Assembly: GCA_021464415.1 (NCBI GenBank) | Contig: CM038467.1 | Span: 31,985,248-32,049,247 of the forward strand | Length of the DNA stretch: 64,000 nucleotides | Reading direction: 5' to 3' | DNA from: Lonicera japonica | Lineage: Eukaryota > Streptophyta > Magnoliopsida > Dipsacales > Caprifoliaceae | In this document: positions 11,103 through 21,645 of the stretch, piece after piece | How positions within the stretch are numbered: the stretch's first letter is position 1 | Layout: every line of letters starts with the position of its first letter | Translations under genes and position numbers: made by a program | Notes under the pieces: model-generated | Told to the model about the DNA's origin: nothing | The model's database searches: none | Seen by the model: only the letters and a program-made list of their open reading frames with translations

Positions 11103-12152
11103 CTATGAAGCACAGACATGGGTACATGTGTCTTACCCGGTACCGGTACAAGGTACGGGTATGAAAAATCTTAAAAAATTTAGACACGGATACGACGAGG
11201 AACATGTTTAATAAATAAATAAATATATTTATATAATAATATGCATTATGCAAACTTGTGGTACTAGAGACAGTTATTCGAATAACATTTAGTTGTTGCT
11301 CTTTGTTTCTCAATCATGAGAAACTGTCTCTAGCTTCTCCAACATCTTCTTCTTCATCTCTTAAAAGCATTTCATTTAAATTGGCTTTGTCAAGTGACAA
11401 ATTTTAGCTGTGTCCACTAATATTTAATAATAATTTAATTGGACATGCCATAGGCGCGGCTGCTTCGGTGAGTCGCACCACAGAATCAAGAGCTCCAAGT
11501 GGGTCATTTTTGGTAAGCAGAACTGGCGAATGCGGGATGAACCGGAAGTTGGGTTACGGTGCTCAACTGTGCACTAACCTAGAACCCACAAAGAGTGTTG
11601 GTCGAAGACAGTAGGACGATGGTCATGGAAGTCGAAATCCGCTAAGGAGTGTGTAACAACTCACTTGCCAAATCAATTAGCCCCGAAAATGGATAGTGCT
11701 TAAATGCGTGACCTATACCCGGCCGTCGGGGCAAGTGCCAAGCCTCGATGAGTAGGAGGGCGCGGCGGTCGACTGCAAAACCTTGGACGCGACCCCAGGT
11801 GGAGTAGCAGTCGATGCAGATCTTGGTGGTAGTAATAAATATTCAAATGAGAATTTTAAAAGCAGGAGAGGGGAAAGGTTCCATGTGAACTACACTTGCA
11901 CATGGATTAGTCGATCCTAAGAGACGGGGGGAAGCCTTTCAGATAGGGTGACACGCCACATCGCGTGTCTTAGTCGTATCCTACTCGTATTCGTACCGGT
12001 ACCCATTACACTTTTTAGCCGTGTCCATTAAAAATTTAATGTGACACACCAAGTGGCATGTCTCAGCCATGTCCTACCCGTACCCATACTTGTATTCCTT
12101 CGTATGTTCCACACCGATATCCCTAAAAAAATAAAATACCTGTGCTTTATAG
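11103..12152. mobile_element. hAT-type element carrying a 25S rDNA fragment
   Basis: Inverted ends CTATGAAGCACAG (left) and CTGTGCTTTATAG (right) are flanked by a perfect 8-bp direct repeat GTTAACAT (11095-11102 and 12153-12160), as in hAT transposons. The outer parts (11103-11450 and 11950-12152) are repeat-like with short GGTACCGGTAC and GTGTCC motifs. The central 499 bp is 25S ribosomal DNA. The element as a whole moved as one unit, or the rDNA entered it later: the rDNA itself is flanked by GACATGCCA (11442-11450) and GACACGCCA (11950-11958). Confidence 0.75.
11451..11949 (+). pseudogene. Partial, degenerate 25S rRNA gene fragment
   Basis: Highly conserved plant 25S stretches are readable: GAGCTCCAAGTGGG, GGTAAGCAGAACTGGCGA, TAACCTAGAACCCACAAAG, GAAGTCGAAATCCGCTAAGG, GTGTGTAACAACTCAC, CCCGAAAATGGAT and GGGGAAAGGTTCCATGTGAA. 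Many differences from the usual plant sequence, as I remember it, are C-to-T or G-to-A (for example GGGTTACGGTGCTCAACTGT), as expected of methylated, non-functional DNA. Only about 500 of some 3,400 bases of 25S are present, so it cannot make rRNA. Confidence 0.9.
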
Positions 12153-12160
12153 GTTAACAT

Positions 12161-12479
12161 ATATTGTGTATTACCATTTATTATAATTGACCTCTTCTAT
12201 GTATCCATCCATATTTAGAAGATTGAGCGTTAATTTAAAAATATTTTCCGGCCTTATTTTGTATCTCTCAATTTTATATAAAAGATTTTCATTGTAAAGA
12301 ATTCAATCATCAATATAATATAACTCCTCTCTCTTCTCTCTCTCAGTTAACATATAATCATTATCACGGCGGCGGCGGCGGTGAAAGGGTGTGGTTGAAG
12401 ATGGTGAGGGGTTTTATTTTATTTTATTTATTATTGTTATTATTATTATTAGTGAATAATTATTTATAATTAAATGTTG
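12161..12479. other. AT-rich spacer with a short GGC repeat
   Basis: Sequence upstream of the FBX-1 5'UTR exon. It includes a TCTCTCT stretch near 12330, a short CGG trinucleotide run near 12367 and TTA repeats near 12440. It could hold the FBX-1 promoter, but no defined element can be called. Confidence 0.3.
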
Positions 12480-12538
12480 TATTAAAGTGGGGTGGTAACT
12501 CAGTGATTCGAAACATTCCTCCTGGTGGCGAAAAATTG
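12480..12538 (+). other. 5'UTR exon of FBX-1 (3' end defined)
   Basis: GGCGAAAAATTG|GTATGTGC at 12538/12539 matches the donor region of FBX-6 (GCGAAAAATCG|GTATGCTG read on the - strand). Downstream intron landmarks AAGCCCTAATCTTATTG and AATTGAGGTTGTTAAA match those at 1.14-1.25 kb. With the acceptor TCTGTTTCAG at 16082 this predicts a 3,544-bp 5'UTR intron (12539-16082), much longer than in FBX-6 because repeats have accumulated in it. The 5' end of the exon is not known. Confidence 0.55.
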
Positions 12539-13239
12539 GTATGTGCCTCTGTCTCTCGATTTATTTATTATTTCATTGAAATCGATTTTGATTTTTTTTT
12601 TTAAAGTTCGTTTTAATTGTTAGTTTAACTAAATAGTGGACAAGGCTAAGCCCTAATCTTATTGGTGTGCGTTAAACTAGGTTTAGGTTTTTATTCAAAA
12701 ACAATTGAGGTTGTTAAATTTTGTTTGCTGGAGTTGCCTGCATGAGGCTTACATGATATTTGACTTATTAGTAAAGGTATACTTATGCCGTCCGATACAA
12801 TAAAACGGAATAAAAAATAATAATAATTAGATAATATATAATTATGTGAAAAATGTGAGGGTCAAAGATGTGTATGATTATATGTTATATAGGGATGAAA
12901 ACGAATCAGGTCTAGCAAATCTTGTCCATCTAAAAATATAGCCGTGCTAACCTGAGACATGTCTTATTTGTACAATTGAACCTGAAATTGTATCGACCTT
13001 TTTATAGTGTAATGGTGTCATGAGTGTATATATTTAAAAGAAACAAGTATTATATTCGAGGCAAGTCGAACCCTAGTACAAGAAATTCCCATCCCATTCA
13101 GCTCTATTCGGATTGAATCCCAACCAATTGGGATATTCTAATATTTTTAATTTTATCAAAGTATCTTCTAATCGTTATTGTGTAATATTTCCAATGACTA
13201 ATGAGTTAGAAATATGATAGGTATGTCATTATAGTTGAA

Positions 13240-13890
13240 GTTCTTTTATAGGTAATTTAATAATCACAATGGAGCTTGCTTTTGTAGATCTTGATGAACA
13301 AATGTCAAATATATAAACTTTATTAAAGTTGGATTTGTGGATTTAAAGTTATGGCATTTGAAAGTTTTTTTTAAAAAAATTTATGAGGGATAAGTGTCGT
13401 ATTTAATAATCATAGATTGACAACGGAGCTTGTTCTGTAGATCTTGATGAACATATGTCAAATATATAAACTTATATTAAAGTTGGATTTGTGGATTTGT
13501 GGATTTAAAGTTATGGCATTTGAAAGTTTTTTAAAAAAATATGAGGGATAGGTGTCGTAGATAAATAATTATAGTTGTTATTCTTTTATACGTAATTTAA
13601 TAATTACAATGGAGCTTGTTTTGTATATCTTGATAAACATATGTCAAATATATAAACTTTATTAAAGTTAGGATTTGTGGATTTAAAATTATGGCATTTG
13701 AAAGTTTTTTTAAAAAAATTATAAGGGATAAGTGTTGTATTTAATAATCACAATGGAACTTGTTTTGTAGATCTTGATGAATATATGCCAAATATATAAA
13801 CTTTATTAAAGTTGGATTTATGGATTTAAAGTTATGACATTTGAAAGTTTTTAAAAAAATTTATAAGAGATAAGTGCCGTAGATAAATAC
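13240..13890. repeat. Tandem array of four degenerate units of about 140-180 bp
   Basis: Each unit carries AATGGAGCTTGTTTTGTAG-like, ATCTTGATGAACA, TCAAATATATAAACTT, TTAAAGTTGGATTTGTGG and GGCATTTGAAAGTTTTT in that order. Units begin near 13261, 13404, 13601 and 13742. Spacing varies because some copies keep an extra AT-rich linker (TTCTTTTATAGGTAATTTAA). The array lies in the FBX-1 5'UTR intron. No coding potential. Confidence 0.8.
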
Positions 13891-13984
13891 AGAGATGTAA
13901 GAGTTTTGTTTGTGTATATGTTTAGCGTGTGAGTAAATGTTGAGTTGATTTGACATCTTATTATAATTATAAAAGTGATCTAAT

Positions 13985-15066
13985 GGGTGATGTTATTTAC
14001 AACCCACAAATTTATCACAAATTACCCCTTTCAAAATTTAACTAAAAACGCATTTTAACACCACCTTATTTGTTACAATCATCCCGTCCATTACTTGATG
14101 TTATGCGAGTGCTTAGCAACACATTCTCCTCATATAAATCGAGTTTATGTAGGTGCACTCACCTCTTATTTAGAAAACACTCCAGTAATCTATTGCCTGA
14201 ATGTTAGGCGAGTTATTACAAACAAACTGTTTATTTGGAAAACACTCTAGTAATCTATTGCATGATGTTAGGCGAGTTATTACAAATAAACTCTCCCCAA
14301 GTGGGGCGAGTGTGTGTATCTGTACTCACCAATGTTTTAAAAGGCTTTCGCCTTTACGCATCGATGCTCGCATCAGGGCTTTTTTTCCAGAAAACGCATT
14401 AAAGCTCATTAATAAGTGCGTGATGCACAAAAGACTTGCGCCTCTTTGCACTTTACTAAACCTTTTTGTATGCTTCTCATACGCTTTTTGCTCATTTTAC
14501 GCATTTTGGGCGCTGCCTTTTGCATTTTTTCTCTTTGTTGCAACTTTTGCATGTATATATAGTTTTTTGTCCATAAATTCATATTGGTTCTTGCTATATA
14601 AATATAAATTTATAAGTATAGTCATTCCTGCTATATGTATGAAACATCAACTTAAAATTTCAACTTTTTGCTGTTATATGCGCTTTTATTGCCATCAGAA
14701 AATATAAGCAAGAAAGATAAGATAAAGTGCTGAATGTATATTTATCTGTTTATTTATTTGAATTTTATTTGTTACTTCAAAAGGTGATTATGTGTTTATT
14801 ATTTTTTTCTTTTTAGTGTTATACATCTCTTTTAATTATTTCTTGTTTTTTTTATTTAAATATATAATGCACGAAAGGTTTACGCATTAGCGCCTTGAGG
14901 CTTACGCCTCGCCTTTTAACAAGAAAACACCTCGACCTACGCTCTTGCCTTTTAAAACATTGGTACTCATCTCTCATTAGGTGGGCCTTAAGGGGTGTTA
15001 GTGATTAAAAATTTATCTTTGGGAAGTGTTTGTGACAGAAAATGCGGGCTGTAAATAATACCGCCC
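13985..15066. mobile_element. Element with about 75-bp inverted ends
   Basis: The left end (GGGTGATGTTATTTACAACC, then ATTTATCACAAA and AAAACGCATTTTAACACC) reads inverted at the right end (AGTGATTAAAAATTTATC, then GCGGGCTGTAAATAATACCG). A 70-bp segment (AAAACACTCYAGTAATCTATTG ... TTAGGCGAGTTATTAC) is tandemly duplicated at about 14170-14285. A second element is nested inside at 14329-14963. Long inverted ends suggest a Mutator-like MITE, but I could not read a convincing 9-bp target duplication. Confidence 0.6.
14329..14963. mobile_element. Nested repeat with CCAATGTTTTAAAAGGC ends
   Basis: Perfect 17-bp inverted ends CCAATGTTTTAAAAGGC and GCCTTTTAAAACATTGG, with a 6-bp direct repeat TACTCA on both sides (14323-14328, 14964-14969). 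The interior repeats CGCCTT/GCGTAAG motifs near both ends. The superfamily is uncertain because a 6-bp duplication does not settle it. A 168-codon open frame from 14201 crosses the element boundary and is not a gene. Confidence 0.75.
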
Positions 15067-15299
15067 TATAATATAGATATATATACACGTGGCAAAGGCA
15101 CTGTTCATCTTTCGAAAATCATTTGACAATTTTAACCAAAGTCTTTTATATCTTATATGTCTTTAGGATTCAAAACTATTGCCCCTTATCAGATGGATTT
15201 GGTTGCAACCTGTAAACTGATATCTTAAATATCAATCACACAATTATTTATCCCTTATACATTTTTAAGATTTAAAAACTATTATCCCTTATTACATTG

Positions 15300-15480
15300 A
15301 TACTACTAGAGTTTAGGGATATCCTGTGCCTGTTGTAACATTAGAAAGAACAATTTTGGACAAAAAAACACAGGTTTTTTATTTTTGAATTAACTCGATA
15401 AAATTTGAACTCTTGATCTATCTCCCTACCATTTCCAGATGCGGGCCAGCGCTTTCATTGTGCCACATAGCCAATGTCAA
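15300..15480 (-). repeat. tRNA-headed SINE-like repeat, copy B (antisense to FBX-1)
   Basis: On the - strand it reads a box-A-like TGGCTATGTGGCACAATG, a box-B-like GAGTTCAAATTTTATCGAG and the tail AATTGTTCTTTCTAATGTTAC. It is the closest relative of copy A at 655-845 and occupies the same relative place and orientation in the 5'UTR intron. Confidence 0.6.
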
Positions 15481-15541
15481 CAAAAACAAATTTTGTAGAG
15501 TAATGTATGTACATACTAGAAAAGAATCAAAATGATTTGAG

Positions 15542-15790
15542 TGAGTGGGATAGCCTAGTTGGTAAGGCGTGCACTTGGGCTTGGTAGCTCCCGGGTTCAT
15601 GTCTCACCTGGAGTTGGCAAGGAAGAGTCTGTTTTTGTAATGCAACAACATCCTTCACTTTGGCAATACAGTTCCAGTAAGTAATGTAGGTCTGAAACAT
15701 TTAGGTAGAAACAGCTTACTCGAACCAAGACCTCTCGTTGTTTCTCCATCGCTTGTATTTTAAAGAAAGAAAAAAACAGCTTACTCGGAT
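15542..15790 (+). repeat. Second SINE-like repeat family plus a short retro-insert
   Basis: GGATAGCCTAGTTGGTAAGG is box-A-like and CCCGGGTTCATGTCTC is box-B-like, as in tRNA-derived SINEs. A relative lies inverted at about 50174-50300 (GTTGCCTAGTTGGTAAGGC). Separately, AAACAGCTTACTCG occurs at about 15708 and 15775 as a perfect direct repeat flanking about 52 bp that ends TTGTATTTTAAAG and an A-rich tail. That is what a severely 5'-truncated retroposon would leave. Confidence 0.5.
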
Positions 15791-16087
15791 AAAAGGGAAA
15801 GTTATGAAGTTAAAAAGATGAATATTAACTAATTATCATAACTTTTCAAACTTGATTAAAAGCGATTGATAAGGAAATCATCTCCTTCCACTTATTTTTC
15901 CTAAGTTTCGTTAATGTGGGATTATTTTAGAAAAGTGAAGGATAAAACTGCACAGTATTAGCTTCTTAGAGTCTGTAATTTTTCATGTTCTTCTAATGCT
16001 CCATTTTGCCATCATGTAATTAACCAAACTTGTGCATTTATTTTTAGTATGTCAGTTTGGTAACTTTCAGGCTCTGTTTCAGACAAG

Positions 16088-17388
16088 ATGGTCCTCGAGG
16101 GCTTGACATGGATTCCACATACTTGGGATCAGCTGCTTGGTTTGTGTACTTCTTGTAAGAAGGGGTCCGCTAGATGTCTTTCGGATGACATCACCATCGA
16201 GATTCTTAGTAGACTCCAAGCAGACTGCGTTTAAGAATGCTGAAGGGTGTGTAGGAAGTGGTGTGCGTTAACTTCATCACCTTCTTTTGCGGAATTGCAT
16301 CTTAAAAGAGCTGCTACTACTACTCCTCCTTCGCTTTTTCTGCATTGGCTTGACTACGGTCTTGGCTCCAGTATCAGTCCATCGAAGAAGCATGGGGAGT
16401 TGAACTTCTTTGTTTGTGATAAAGTTAGGTCAAAAGGCTAATAGTGAGAAGAGGATCATCACAAAAGCACTCTGCAGTTCGGGGAAAGAGATGAACCACT
16501 ATGGTGCCAAGGTTGTCAACTCGTGCGATGGGTTAATTATGTTCCTAGCAACTTGCAGGAGTGCTGCCACATTTGTTTTTAATCCTGTTACACTGGAACT
16601 GATAACTATACCATGTCCATTTGTGCTTACTAATCCATGTGGAATCTACTTCCATCCTTTAACTCATGAGTACAAGCTGCTATGATGTGCTTACAAGGAA
16701 CTGAGTCTCCCTCAAGATTACTACACATACAGCCATTAAGTCAAAGGTTTGGAAAAACCTCAACTATTCCTCCTACTGTAGGACTACTAGGGGCCATCGT
16801 CCTGCAATTCTGCTGAACAGATGTCTTCATTGGATCGCCCACCGTAATGACACCATAAACAACAACAACAACAACATTTTTAATCATCCTTGCAAATATG
16901 CAATCATGGTGTTTGGCACTGAGACTGAAGATTTCCAGGTTTTGCCTCATCCAGGAGATGCATGTTATTATCGCCCAAACGAGCATGAAAACATGCATCT
17001 CTTGGGAACAAGAGATCATATGTATCTATGTCATGTGACATGGAATGAAGTGATTCATGTATGGCTGCTTGAGGACTATGCTTGCTGGGTTTGGAATAGG
17101 AGATACAAGGTCAACCTTGATTGGGATGTGAAATGTTTCCCTTTCGATGACAATCATCCTAACAGTCCCAGTTATGATACCAATTATTTATAGGTATTAG
17201 GCACACACAATGGTGAACTTTTGATATATTGGAAAGCAAGGGGCCTATTTTCGTATCATCTTGAGCAGAATACTGTTGGCAAAGTCGCGATTAAGGTGGA
17301 AGGATGTGTGACTCCCTCTCCATGGGCGTCTGTTTACACCAAAAGCCTCGTCAGCTTGAGTGACATTTATGCCGGGAAATATAACTGA
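16088..17388 (+). pseudogene. FBX-1, F-box protein pseudogene
   Basis: The family start MVLEGLTWIPHTW is present after the acceptor CTGTTTCAG|ACAAGATGG. The F-box (CLSDDITIEILSRLQADCV) is broken by two stops within four codons (TAA at about 16230, then TGA). One extra base near 16430 (GATAAAGTTAGGTCAAAAGG) shifts the frame. Further stops follow CYKLL and NYL. The rest of the F-box-associated domain is readable: VVNSCDGLIMFLAT, VFNPVTLELITIPCP, EDFQVLPHPGDACYY, YLCHVTWNEVIHVW and WNRRYKVNLDWDV, ending VSLSDIYAGKYN and TGA at 17386. With this many lesions it cannot encode a full protein. It is on the + strand, like FBX-2 but unlike FBX-3 to FBX-7. Confidence 0.9.
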
Positions 17389-18503
17389 TGAGGAATGCAA
17401 CACAAGAAGAAATCATATTTTACTCGGTTAATTATATTAGGGTTTTGTTATGTGTTTTGGTAGTATTAAAATTCGAGTTTGATAGGTGTTCTAATAGAAG
17501 TAGAATTAGGCTTTCATCTCTTATAAATATAGTGTAATTTCTCATAGGAGGACATATTTTGATGATTGAATAGTTGAGTATTGATTCAGCATTAGTTTTT
17601 TTCCTCTTACTTTGTAAATTCTTCTCTTTTTTGAACTCTGCTCCTTTGGCGCAATTCTTCTATTTTTTTCTTGGTTCAAGAATCAATTTGTTCTTAGGCA
17701 GATCTCTTCGTAGTTTCCCTTCGTCAGTAACTCAAACATTGTTTGGTCCGAACTCATATTTATTAGTAGTCAGTTTACTTGTGCATTTTTGCACATCTAT
17801 TATATTTATTGGCATAATTTATTTAGTTGCTGACTCTTAGATTTGTTTATGTATAGTTCGATATGACTTGTGTATATTTGTGCGCCATTTGTTCCTAATG
17901 TATATATTTGAATTTGACTTGTGAATATTGTTTGGGAGCTTAGAATTCATTCCTTTTGGGTCAAGTAGCGTTGTGCGTAATTTGATTTAATTTTCTTCTG
18001 TCTAAAATTTGCCTATTATTGTTAATGACTCTATAGCGGTGGTACCATTGGAAACGCATGAATGTATATATATACAATGGGTGGTATTATTGTGAAAGCA
18101 TTTATCGTAACTTTTCCCCAATCAAGTTATAATTCGGAAACACAAGGCACATTTTTGTGTCTGGTAATTTTTTGTTGAGCAGAAGCATATTTGCATAGGC
18201 GATACCTGTAGTATATACGCATTCATAATATGCACATGGGGTTCATGAGAAAAAATGAAACATCGTATAATCTTTCTTCTCATTATTTCGAGCTTGTCTG
18301 TGTATAATGATCTGATTGCATTTTAAGTTATGATGTGATTCAAACAGTAAATGCTATTAGTCTGGCTTTTTGGGATCTTTCTCCTATTAGTCCGAATTCT
18401 ACTACTTATTTTTGTATTTTGAAATTGGTATTGAAAAGTATAAATGATTTGAGTTTCAACGTATGCTTGCTCTAGTAATGGTTGTTGAGGCTCTGTTTTG
18501 CTG
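17389..18503. other. Spacer between FBX-1 and ZMAT2 fragment
   Basis: AT-rich sequence without recognisable domains or transposon ends. An 88-codon open frame at 17574-17840 is low-complexity (Phe/Leu/Ser) and has no match to a family I know. Part of this stretch may be decayed intron of the ZMAT2 copy that follows. Confidence 0.35.
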
Positions 18504-19340
18504 ATCAAAGAGCTATGGGCATGTCAATGCGAGTCGAGATGGCATTTCTTGAGCAGGTACACGTGTGGAAGTGAGTGTATATTTGTTTTGGAATTGCAGA
18601 AACTAAGAAAGATTGAGAAGTAAAACTAAGTTAAAAAGATTATTTTTGGATGAACAAAACTATTTTGTTGGTGGAAGTAGATGTCTTATTGTGTTAAAAC
18701 TCATATTTTTATGGTGCATAGGTTTAACAGCAATTTGATGTTGTCAACAAGAAGAAAAGATCTGGAAGTTTTACTGAACAAGGTATGAACAGAAATCTAT
18801 GATTAAGTTAATGGAATTTAGTGTCCGTTTGGTACTTGGTAGGATAGGAAAAAAAAGATGAAATGAAGGAAAATATGGAAGGATGAACTTTCTAACTCAA
18901 ATGAAAGAAGTACTTTTGTTCTCCATATTTGTTTGTGTTATGCCCTGATACAAAAATTTTATCCTAGCATGGCCTTTTTACCTAGGTATAAAATTGACGC
19001 GAATGAGTAATCTCAGAGAAAACACAATCAAAATGCACAACATGTACGTGGGTAATCCGGATCCAACTTCATTCCATGGGAATTCATTACCATTATGATC
19101 CTTTCAACTTCTTTTATAATTATTTCCTACTACTACTCCTACTTGGTTTCCACAAACATGAGGATTCCAAGACAAAGTAGACCAAACATGCCTAAACCTT
19201 CCAGGGCTAGGAAATAAGCAAACCATAAACCTAATAGGAATCGAAGACATAATCCGGACTGGAAAATTGGAGGGAAGAAATATCTCTTGTTTGGTATTCA
19301 AGGAAAAAAGAGAGGAAAGTAACAAGCATGCGTTTTAGCA
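18504..19340 (+). pseudogene. ZMAT2/Snu23 fragment: two exons and following intron
   Basis: Bases 18504-18556 match the 53-bp exon at 62506-62558 of the right-edge gene (peptide HQRAMGMSMRVEMAFLEQ) and keep its donor GCAG|GTAC; the acceptor AG has become TG. Bases 18722-18782 match the 61-bp exon at 62360-62420 with the donor CAAG|GTATGAA. This second exon has an in-frame TAA in its second codon. Exon lengths are conserved exactly, so this is a copy of genomic DNA, not a retrocopy. Sequence near 19265-19330 (CTCTTGTTTGGTATTC) matches the next intron of the real gene. It lies between two F-box pseudogenes on the same strand. Confidence 0.85.
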
Positions 19341-19494
19341 ATTAAACCCTCGCGACAAAACATTTGTTAAGAGGATAAAAGAGTCACTGGCTCTGTAGAA
19401 TGGCAGTGTGGGTTGGCGTAGTAATATGAGAGACGTAACCCATGACAAGTTTCCCTTAAATGGTTAACACAAAGTAGGCAAATTTGGTACATGT

Positions 19495-20030
19495 GTGTTT
19501 CCGGAAAATGGGCATTAAACTTCTTTATTTATGATAAAACTGGTCCAAAGGCTAATAGGATCAGAAGAGAGAAGGACAAGGTCATCACAATTTTTCCGTG
19601 TTTGGTTGTCAACAAATGCAATCAACACGGAGAGTGAAGATTTCCGTGTTTTACCTCATCCAGGAGATGAATTTTATTGTCCCCAAGAGGAGCATGAAAA
19701 CTTGCATCTTTTGGGGAAAAGATGGGTGAAGTGATTCATGCATGGGTGCTTGAGGAATAAGCTATCTGCGCTTTGGGTATTGAGATCCAAGGTCAACCAC
19801 GATTTGGATGTTAAGCGTTTCCCTTTCGATAACAATCTCGTTTATGGTTGCAGTCCCAGGTTTCTGAGGCTAAGCATGCATGAGGTGAACTGATGATCTA
19901 TTTCAGATTAAGAGAGGTATTTTCATATAATCTCAAGCAGAATATTGTTAAGCAAAATCGTGATTGAGACTCTTTATCCATATGCATCTGCGTACACCAG
20001 TGACCTTTCTGCCGGCATGGTACTATAACT
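19495..20030 (+). pseudogene. FBX-2, truncated F-box pseudogene
   Basis: The N-terminal F-box is absent. The fragment starts at the block LNFFIYDKTGPKAN, then jumps by an internal deletion to SEDFRVLPHPGDEFYC and EEHENLHLLGKRWVK. It continues through broken versions of HAWVLEE*, KVNHDLDVKRFPFD, FSYNLKQNIVKQ and YAYASAYTSDLSAGM-like sequence with several stops and shifts. It is closest to FBX-1 (shared HPGD and HENLHLL/HENMHLL), so FBX-1 and FBX-2 are probably local duplicates. Confidence 0.85.
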
Positions 20031-20039
20031 CAAGCGTCC

Positions 20040-21640
20040 TTCTAGACGCGTAAATTCTACTAAGAACCCTTGAACTACGACAAACATTTCAATTTGGCTC
20101 ATATACTTGATTTTTGTGTCAATCGAACCTTTAAACTATGTGAAATTGCACACTAGAAGCCCTTTTGTCCAAAATTAGGCGTTAAATTCTTACGGAATGG
20201 AGCTTTCAGCTTTGCCATGCATATGCTTCATTTTAGCGGCATATATGTCCAATTCAATTAGATGATAAAAGAAAAAGAAAGGAGAAAAAGAGAACGAGAA
20301 AAAAGAAGAAGAAAAAAAATCTGAGCTTCATCCTCCCAAGCACCCCCTCCTCTCACCCCCATGCAAAACTAGCGGCATTTCTGCCGCCACTACTTGCCAT
20401 TAAGGACGGATCCAGAATTTTCCGAAAGGGTAGGCTAAAATTTAATCAAATGTTATGGCAAAATTTTGTATTTTTTCCCCCTTACAAATATAAGAAATTT
20501 GTGCATGCAATATTAGAAAGTGGTAAAAATGGCTTGAAAAATAAATTCCACCGTTCAAATTAGGAGCACCTTCTATATCATTCGAAAAATATTTCAAAAA
20601 CTGTATCTTAAATATATTTAAAGAACACATCTGGTACTAAAATATTGAATAGAAAAATTAGGAGCGATTTGAATATATTTACATTGAAGTTATGTTTTGT
20701 TATTTTATTGGGTTAAAATAGCAACCGCAAAACCCAACCTAATTCATATGAGCCAAACAAAAATCAAAATAATTTGGGAGAATTAAGCTTCATATATACA
20801 AATAGAAGAAAAGAAAAAGGTACATTTTTATTACCAAAGAAAATGATGGGCAGCGGTTAAGTTGATTTTATAATGGTTGAGCATCGAAAACAAACAACTC
20901 TTGTCTGACTGAATTCAAACAAATAAAAAATATTTGTATAATGGGTTCCTAGCAGACATTTGATATCTATTTCAACTTTTCAAGTCCCAAGCGGCCACCG
21001 CTTGTTTGTATGATAACAAATTTAGCAAAATTTAAGTTTATACTTCGCCTAATACACAATACAAAATTATAAGATAAGAGAAAAGTAGAGTTGGGTCCCC
21101 GAGTTCAGGACTCCATTGAATGCACTTAAAATCCTTTTTTCAAGGCTTGCGGTCCCTGCATAGATATTGTTACTGTATAATATCTAGGGCCACACTAGGA
21201 TCAATCTCAGTGCAACTGTAACAAAATTTTGGAACAATATTATTCATCTTCTTTATGAGTATTCCCTTCACTGCAATTATTCCCCTCATGGCAAGTATCT
21301 TAACAGTGTTAGTCCACCCATAAGCAGAAATAATTGCTGGAAAATAATAAATAAAATATATATAATAAATAACTGCAATGCTAACCATATAGTTGTTTTG
21401 GAATTTCTAACCATTAGTTCCATTCAAAGCAGAGAGCAACATCAACATGAATTGTTTTGATACTATTCTTTTATGAATTGCAGATAAAGATACACAAGAA
21501 ATGTAATAACCACACATACATAAACAGACGATGGAATATGTACAAGAGTAGCTCATGAAATATACATATTCAAAAATGGAACTATGAGAATAAATATACA
21601 AGCTTGGAAAAGGACCAAGAGAAAGAATGAAGAAAGATTT
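20040..21640. other. 3' flank of FBX-3 and mixed repeats
   Basis: From about 20878 to 21640 the sequence is the conserved 3' flank of the F-box unit: GGTTGAGCATC..AAACAAACA, ATAATGGGTTCCTAGCAGA, AGTAGAGTTGGGTCCCCGAG and GCAATTATTCCCCTCATGG all recur downstream of FBX-5/FBX-4 (35.4-35.9 kb) and FBX-7 (47.1-47.7 kb). It contains an imperfect hairpin around AACAAC/TCTTGTC and GATAAGAGATGTTTG-type sequences. The 20040-20400 part has repeat-like phrases (AAGAACCCTTGAACTACGAC, GGACGGATCCAGAATTTT) typical of dispersed plant repeats; their boundaries are not resolved. Confidence 0.5.
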
Positions 21641-21645
21641 TCGAG

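Noticed and set aside
11451..11949. Functional 25S rRNA gene
   Set aside because: Only about 500 bp is present, with many transition changes, no rDNA repeat context, and it lies inside a transposon.
14201..14707. 168-codon open frame
   Set aside because: It crosses the boundary of a nested transposon, has low-complexity Phe/Cys/Ser-rich sequence and no recognisable domain.
15542..15610. tRNA gene
   Set aside because: Box A and box B are present, but no cloverleaf with a proper anticodon and acceptor stem can be drawn; it fits a SINE head better. The same applies to 23074, 27135 and 59843.
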